This document shows positions 60,024 to 64,000 of a stretch of 64,000 bases of DNA, piece after piece. Position 1 is the stretch's first letter; each line of letters begins with the position of its first letter. A program made the position numbers and the translations under genes. This DNA is from Acidobacteriota bacterium (GTDB taxonomy: Bacteria > Acidobacteriota > Vicinamibacteria > Vicinamibacterales > UBA2999). The notes under the pieces are model-generated. The model was given only the letters and a program-made list of their open reading frames with translations, did not search any database and was not told where the DNA came from. The stretch spans positions 163,530-227,529 of the forward strand of contig VFZN01000005.1 of the NCBI GenBank assembly GCA_016871195.1, given 5' to 3'.

Positions 60024-60824
60024 GTGCCCACCGCCTCGATCAGCAGTCGACAGCATCCCCTAGTCCAGCAGTGCCGGCGCATGGTCCGAGGAGACGAGGC
60101 ACGGCTGCTCCTCGATGGCTGGCATCTGCTCGACGAGGCACTCGCCTCCGCACTGGTACTCGACACGGTGCTGGTCGACGTCAACGTCGCGGACGCTCAC
60201 GCCGCGACCCTCGACCGCTGCTCCGCCGCCGGCGCGTGCGTGGTCACGGCCACCGCACCCGTGCTGGCTGCGGCCTCCCCCGTGCAGACGTCCACAGGCG
60301 TCGTGGCCATTGGTCGGCGTCCCGACGTCGCCCTGCCCCACCTGCTGTCACCCGCCCCGGCCCTGGTGCTGGCCGCCTTCGGCCTGCAGGACCCGGGCAA
60401 CGCCGGGGCGCTCATCCGCTCAGCCGATGCCGCCGGCGCGACCGGCGTGCTGCTCGATGCCGCCTCGGCGGATCCCTATTCCTGGAAGGCCCTGCGCGCG
60501 TCCATGGGCGCGGCGCTGCGCCTGCCTGTGCGACGCGACACCGACGCCCACGCACACCTGACGCACCTGCGCCGCCTGGGCCTGCGGTTGTGTGCCACAA
60601 CCCCACACGGCGGAACATCGCTGTACGAGACCGACCTGCGCGGCCCGGTCTGTCTGCTGCTCGGCGCCGAAGGTGCGGGGCTGTCACCAGACCTGCTCGA
60701 CAGCGCCGACAGCCTCGTGCAGATTCCGATGGCCCGAGGCGTCGAATCACTCAACGTCGCCATCGCCGGCGCCCTGCTGGCGTTCGAGGCTGCACGACAA
60801 CGGCAGCAACTGGGGGGCGCATGA
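60024..60824 (+). CDS. SpoU-family (TrmH/RlmB) RNA 2'-O-methyltransferase
   Basis: 266 residues from a GTG at 60024 with AGGA six bases upstream. The N-terminal RNA-binding domain opens ISSRQHPLVQQCRRMVRG; the C-terminal SPOUT knot has the three family motifs: FGLQDPGNAGALIRSADAAG, LLGAEGAGLSPDLLD, and IPMARGVESLNVAIAGALL. Could modify 23S rRNA G2251 (RlmB) or tRNA; target not decided. Ends in an ATGA overlap with rarA. The long upstream frame overlapping greA is rejected. Confidence 0.9.
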   Translation: MPTASISSRQHPLVQQCRRMVRGDEARLLLDGWHLLDEALASALVLDTVLVDVNVADAHAATLDRCSAAGACVVTATAPVLAAASPVQTSTGVVAIGRRPDVALPHLLSPAPALVLAAFGLQDPGNAGALIRSADAAGATGVLLDAASADPYSWKALRASMGAALRLPVRRDTDAHAHLTHLRRLGLRLCATTPHGGTSLYETDLRGPVCLLLGAEGAGLSPDLLDSADSLVQIPMARGVESLNVAIAGALLAFEAARQRQQLGGA

Positions 60825-62188
60825 CGCTCTTCGAAGACCACCCCGAGCCCGCCGCTGAGGCCTCTGACACGACCGGCCCGCTGCACGGGCCACTTGCCGA
60901 GCGGATGCGCCCCCGCACACTCGACGACATCGTCGGGCAGGAGGCGCTGCTGGGACCGGGGCAACCGCTCCGCGTCCTCATCAGCCGTGATGCGCTGCCG
61001 TCGCTGCTGTTCTGGGGCCCGCCCGGCACCGGGAAGACCACCCTCGCCCGCCTCATCGCCGAGACCACCCGGGCCGAGTTCGTCCAGTTCAGCGCCGTGC
61101 TGTCGGGCATTCGTGACGTAAAGGACGTGATGACGGCGGCCGAAGAGCGCCGCCGCCGACTCCGCCAGCGCACCATCGTGTTTGTCGACGAGATTCACCG
61201 CTTCAACCGCGCTCAACAGGACGCGTTTCTGCCGCGGGTGGAAGCCGGGGACATTGTCCTCATCGGTGCCACCACGGAAAACCCCTCGTTCGAAGTGAAT
61301 GCGGCGCTGCTCTCACGCCTGAAGGTCTTCGTGCTGCAGCCCCTGACCGAAGCGGCCCTCGTGACGATTCTCTCGCGGGCGCTGACCGATGCGGCACACG
61401 GCCTGGGCGCACAGCAGGCCCAAGTCGACGGTCCTGTGCTCGAACAGGTGGCACGACTGTCGGGAGGTGACGCGCGGGCCGCCCTGAATCTGCTGCAGTT
61501 GCTGGTGTCGGCGGCCCCGCAGGCGGCGGGACATCCGCGCCTCGACATGGCGCTGCTCCAGCAGACGCTGCAGCGGCGCGTCCTGCGGCACGACAAGTCG
61601 GGCGACGCGCACCACCAGCTGATTTCGGCGCTGCACAAGTCGATGCGCAACAGCGATCCTGATGCCGCGGTCTACTGGCTGGCCCGTCTGCTCGAGGCCG
61701 GCGAAGATGTCATGTATGTCGCACGCCGCATCATCCGGTTCTCCTCAGAAGATATCGGTAACGCCGACCCGCAGGCGCTGTTGGTGGCCGTGGCCGCGCG
61801 TGACGCAGCGCACCTGCTGGGGATGCCCGAGGCCAACACGGCACTCGCCCAGGCCGTGATCTATCTGGCCACGGCGCCCAAGAGCGCCGCGACGTATGCG
61901 GCCTACACGGCCGCCGCCGAAAGCGCCACGCGCGATGCCGATGCCGCCGTGCCGATGCACCTGCGCAATGCACCGACGGCCCTCATGACGTCGCTGGGCT
62001 TTGGTGCCGGCTATCAATACGCACACGACCAGCCCGATGCGGTGACGACGATGTCGTGCCTGCCCGAGCATCTGGCCGACCGGCGCTTCTACACGCCGAC
62101 CGAACGCGGATTCGAAAAGGAAATCAAACGACGCCTCGAGGGCTGGGATGAGATCAAGCGCCGCCGACGGACCTCGGGCACCGACTAG
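60821..62188 (+). CDS. rarA: Replication-associated recombination protein RarA (MgsA)
   Basis: AAA+ clamp-loader-like ATPase acting at stalled forks. 455 residues from MTLFEDHPEP. LAERMRPRTLDDIVGQEALL precedes Walker A GPPGTGKTTLAR; Walker B IVFVDEIHRFNRAQQDAFLP; sensor GATTENPSFEVNAALLSR; C-terminal tetramerisation domain with HLRNAPTALM. Coupled to the methyltransferase by ATGA. The last base of its stop lies in a CTAG shared with the convergent mutL stop. Confidence 0.95.
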   Translation: MTLFEDHPEPAAEASDTTGPLHGPLAERMRPRTLDDIVGQEALLGPGQPLRVLISRDALPSLLFWGPPGTGKTTLARLIAETTRAEFVQFSAVLSGIRDVKDVMTAAEERRRRLRQRTIVFVDEIHRFNRAQQDAFLPRVEAGDIVLIGATTENPSFEVNAALLSRLKVFVLQPLTEAALVTILSRALTDAAHGLGAQQAQVDGPVLEQVARLSGGDARAALNLLQLLVSAAPQAAGHPRLDMALLQQTLQRRVLRHDKSGDAHHQLISALHKSMRNSDPDAAVYWLARLLEAGEDVMYVARRIIRFSSEDIGNADPQALLVAVAARDAAHLLGMPEANTALAQAVIYLATAPKSAATYAAYTAAAESATRDADAAVPMHLRNAPTALMTSLGFGAGYQYAHDQPDAVTTMSCLPEHLADRRFYTPTERGFEKEIKRRLEGWDEIKRRRRTSGTD

Positions 62189-64000
62189 ATGCGCTCGAAG
62201 TTTTTTTCGATTTCCCGTCGCGTCAGGCGCAGCATGACAGGACGCCCGTGCGGGCACACCGTCGAGTAGGCTGTCGCCCGCAGCTCCTCCAGAATGTGCA
62301 CCATCTTCTCGTAGGTCAACGGATAGTTGGCCTTGACGGCCGCATGGCAGGCCGTCAGCGCGGCGATGCGCTTGAGCCCCTCCTCGATACTCAGGCCGCG
62401 GTCGAGTCCCTCGAGGTCGCTCGCCAGCGCGCGCAGGGCCGCCTCGCACTCGTCCCTCGGCAGCAGGGCCGGCGTCGCTGACACCCGCACCGCGTCACCG
62501 CCGAAGTCTTCCACCTCGAAACCCATCCGCTGCAGGGCCTCGGCCCGGCTGAGCAGCGCCTCGCGCTCGGCCGGTGTCAGTTCGAGCAGCAGCGGAACCA
62601 GCATGCGCTGGCTGTCGAGCGGTCGTTCGGTCAACTGCTGCATGACCCGCTCGTACAGCACGCGCTCGTGGGCGACGTGCTGGTCGATGATCGCCAGTCC
62701 TTCATCGTCGACCGCGATGATGAACGTGTCGCGGAACTGTCCCAGCGGAATAAGCGGCCGCATCGCTGGTACCGGCGCGGGCGTGCCGGTGCGCACATCC
62801 AGCACCTCTCGCCCCGCCGACGCGGCGTCCATATGCGGTGACGCCCCGTCCATCCCCGCGGCGCGGGCCACGGCCTCGTGATATACGCTGCCCGGCGGAC
62901 CCGAGGCCCGCCGACTGGCCTGCGGCAGCCAGCGACTGCCGAACTGCCCGCCCGTCAGCACATCCGGAATCGTCTGCGGCAGCGGACGTCCCGGCACGAG
63001 GTCAGAGTGCCGCAGCGTCAGTTCCGGCGCCGCTGCACGTCCCAGGGCATCGGCGAGCGCGCGACGCATGGCCTCATGGACAAGGGACTGCTCACGGAAC
63101 CGCACCTCGGCCTTGGTCGGATGCACATTCACATCTAGCCGGTCGGGGGCCGTTTCGACGAACAAGTGCACCTCGGGGCTCCGCTCCTTCGTCCCCGCGA
63201 CGGAATAGGCATCGAAGATGGCGTGCGCGATGGTCTTGTCCTTGACGATGCGCCGATTCACGAACACATGCTGCGGCCCGCGCGTAGGCCCCTGATCGGC
63301 AAGCGCGGCGACAAAGCCATAGATGTGGATCCCCGCAGACTCGCGTTCGACGGGCACCAGATCGGGCCGGTCGCCATAGAGCTGATAGAGGCGATCGGCC
63401 ACCGACGTCACCGGCGGGCACGACAGCACCGTGCGTCCGCCGTTGATCAGCGTGAAGCCAACGGTCGGATAGCACAGCGCCAGTTGCGTGACGGTCTTGG
63501 AAATTTGGGCGCTCTCGGCCGAATCGGCCTTCAGGAACTTCCGCCGCGCGGGCAGGTTGTAGAACAGGTCGGCTACCTCGACCGACGTGCCCTCGGGACC
63601 ACCTGTCGCCATCACCGATTCGATTACGCCGGCGTTCACGCGTACTTCGGTGCCCGCAGCCTCGCCGCGCAGACGCGTGCGCAGACGGAAGTGCGACACA
63701 GACGCCATCGACGGCAACGCTTCGCCGCGGAACCCCAACGTCGTAATCGCTCCGAGATCGTCTGCGTGCCTGATCTTGCTGGTGGCATGCCGATCGAGGC
63801 ACAGCCGCGCATCATCCGGGTCCATGCCGTGCCCATCGTCATCGACGCGGATGAGCTTCTTGCCGCCGTATTCGATCGTGATCGTCAGGCGATGCGCATC
63901 GGCATCGATGGCGTTCTCGACCAGCTCCTTGATGACGGAGGCGGGCCGCTCGACGACCTCACCGGCCGCAATCTGATTGGCAAGGTCTTCCGGAAGGCGG
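62185..64000 (-). CDS. mutL: DNA mismatch repair protein MutL (5' end outside window)
   Basis: Mismatch-repair ATPase. The frame runs through the right window edge; the visible part starts inside the GHKL domain (DLANQIAAGEVVERP, ELVENAIDAD, TLGFRGEALPSM). The middle linker is Pro/Ala/Gly-rich. The C-terminal domain has the endonuclease motif as IDQHVAHERVLYERV (canonical DQHAxxE-type with Ala to Val), ACHAAVKAN and the CPHGRP block near the C-terminus, suggesting nicking activity as in non-methyl-directed repair. The stop CTA overlaps the rarA stop in CTAG. Confidence 0.95.
   Translation of the reverse strand, partial: RLPEDLANQIAAGEVVERPASVIKELVENAIDADAHRLTITIEYGGKKLIRVDDDGHGMDPDDARLCLDRHATSKIRHADDLGAITTLGFRGEALPSMASVSHFRLRTRLRGEAAGTEVRVNAGVIESVMATGGPEGTSVEVADLFYNLPARRKFLKADSAESAQISKTVTQLALCYPTVGFTLINGGRTVLSCPPVTSVADRLYQLYGDRPDLVPVERESAGIHIYGFVAALADQGPTRGPQHVFVNRRIVKDKTIAHAIFDAYSVAGTKERSPEVHLFVETAPDRLDVNVHPTKAEVRFREQSLVHEAMRRALADALGRAAAPELTLRHSDLVPGRPLPQTIPDVLTGGQFGSRWLPQASRRASGPPGSVYHEAVARAAGMDGASPHMDAASAGREVLDVRTGTPAPVPAMRPLIPLGQFRDTFIIAVDDEGLAIIDQHVAHERVLYERVMQQLTERPLDSQRMLVPLLLELTPAEREALLSRAEALQRMGFEVEDFGGDAVRVSATPALLPRDECEAALRALASDLEGLDRGLSIEEGLKRIAALTACHAAVKANYPLTYEKMVHILEELRATAYSTVCPHGRPVMLRLTRREIEKNFERI

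Noticed and set aside
60071..60820. Extended N-terminus for rarA overlapping the methyltransferase
   Set aside because: Arg-rich out-of-frame shadow of the SpoU gene; the ATG at 60821 starts the conserved protein and gives an ATGA overlap.
1..64000. Mobile elements, prophage, CRISPR, toxin-antitoxin or defence genes
   Set aside because: None seen. The two tRNA genes have no adjoining integrase or repeated attachment sequence.

Overview
The window is 64 kb of gene-dense, high-GC bacterial chromosome. Genes are packed head to tail, very often with 4-base ATGA or 1-base TGATG/TAGTG overlaps. I see no insertion sequence, prophage, integrase, CRISPR array or rRNA. The cell is clearly Gram-negative: BamD lipoprotein, an outer-membrane beta-barrel, an MCE/MlaD-like fragment, many lipoprotein and signal peptides. 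The mix of SpoIVB-like S55 peptidase, YtxH protein, ECF sigma/anti-sigma pair, sigma54 regulator and aroDE fusion fits Acidobacteriota, probably a Vicinamibacteria-like lineage. That taxonomic placement is inference from gene content, not a match.

Layout. 0-3 kb: 3' end of ftsK and an AMIN-amidase. 3-15.7 kb (minus strand): one long co-directional run, read from right to left. It starts with a trp-type leader (four consecutive Trp codons plus an attenuator hairpin), then aroDE (fused), trpE, trpG, trpD, trpC, trpF, trpB, trpA, followed after an 88-nt gap by scoA-scoB-atoE (acetoacetate/short-chain acid uptake and CoA activation), pepA and a small membrane protein. 15.7-24.5 kb: S55 peptidase and a beta-propeller protein, ECF sigma/anti-sigma, a TPR protein and a sigma54-dependent regulator. 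24.6-32.1 kb (plus): tightly overlapping aroC-def-fmt-rsmB, PASTA protein, rpe, thioesterase, sugar epimerase, bamD. 32.2-35.3 kb: pgsA, a sugar-1-P nucleotidyltransferase and phosphomannomutase (activated sugars for surface glycans). tRNA-Gly(CCC) follows, then an exported FAD oxidase whose DAAO-type domain order is permuted. 36.8-41.9 kb: nucleoside/pentose salvage genes (rpiB-like, deoC, hpt, an exported amidohydrolase, upp) and tRNA-Val(CAC). 42-47.7 kb: DinB-like protein, glpD, APC permease, a 0.6-kb gene-free stretch, NHL-repeat protein. 47.7-55.4 kb (minus): uvrB, an MCE-like fragment, YtxH and DUF948-like proteins, an argininosuccinate lyase with a signal peptide, an SDR, two envelope proteins, a YbaK deacylase. 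55.4-64 kb: DHH phosphoesterase, trans-sulfuration enzyme, patatin-like protein lacking its catalytic Ser, greA, SpoU methyltransferase, rarA and mutL (cut by the window end).

The observations I consider strongest are (1) a complete transcription-attenuation leader in front of aroDE-trpEGDCFBA, (2) a D-amino-acid-oxidase-like exported flavoprotein with its C-terminal third moved to the N-terminus, (3) an rpiB-deoC pair resembling the enzymes of sugar-phosphate bacterial microcompartments but with no shell genes nearby, and (4) an argininosuccinate lyase carrying an export signal.
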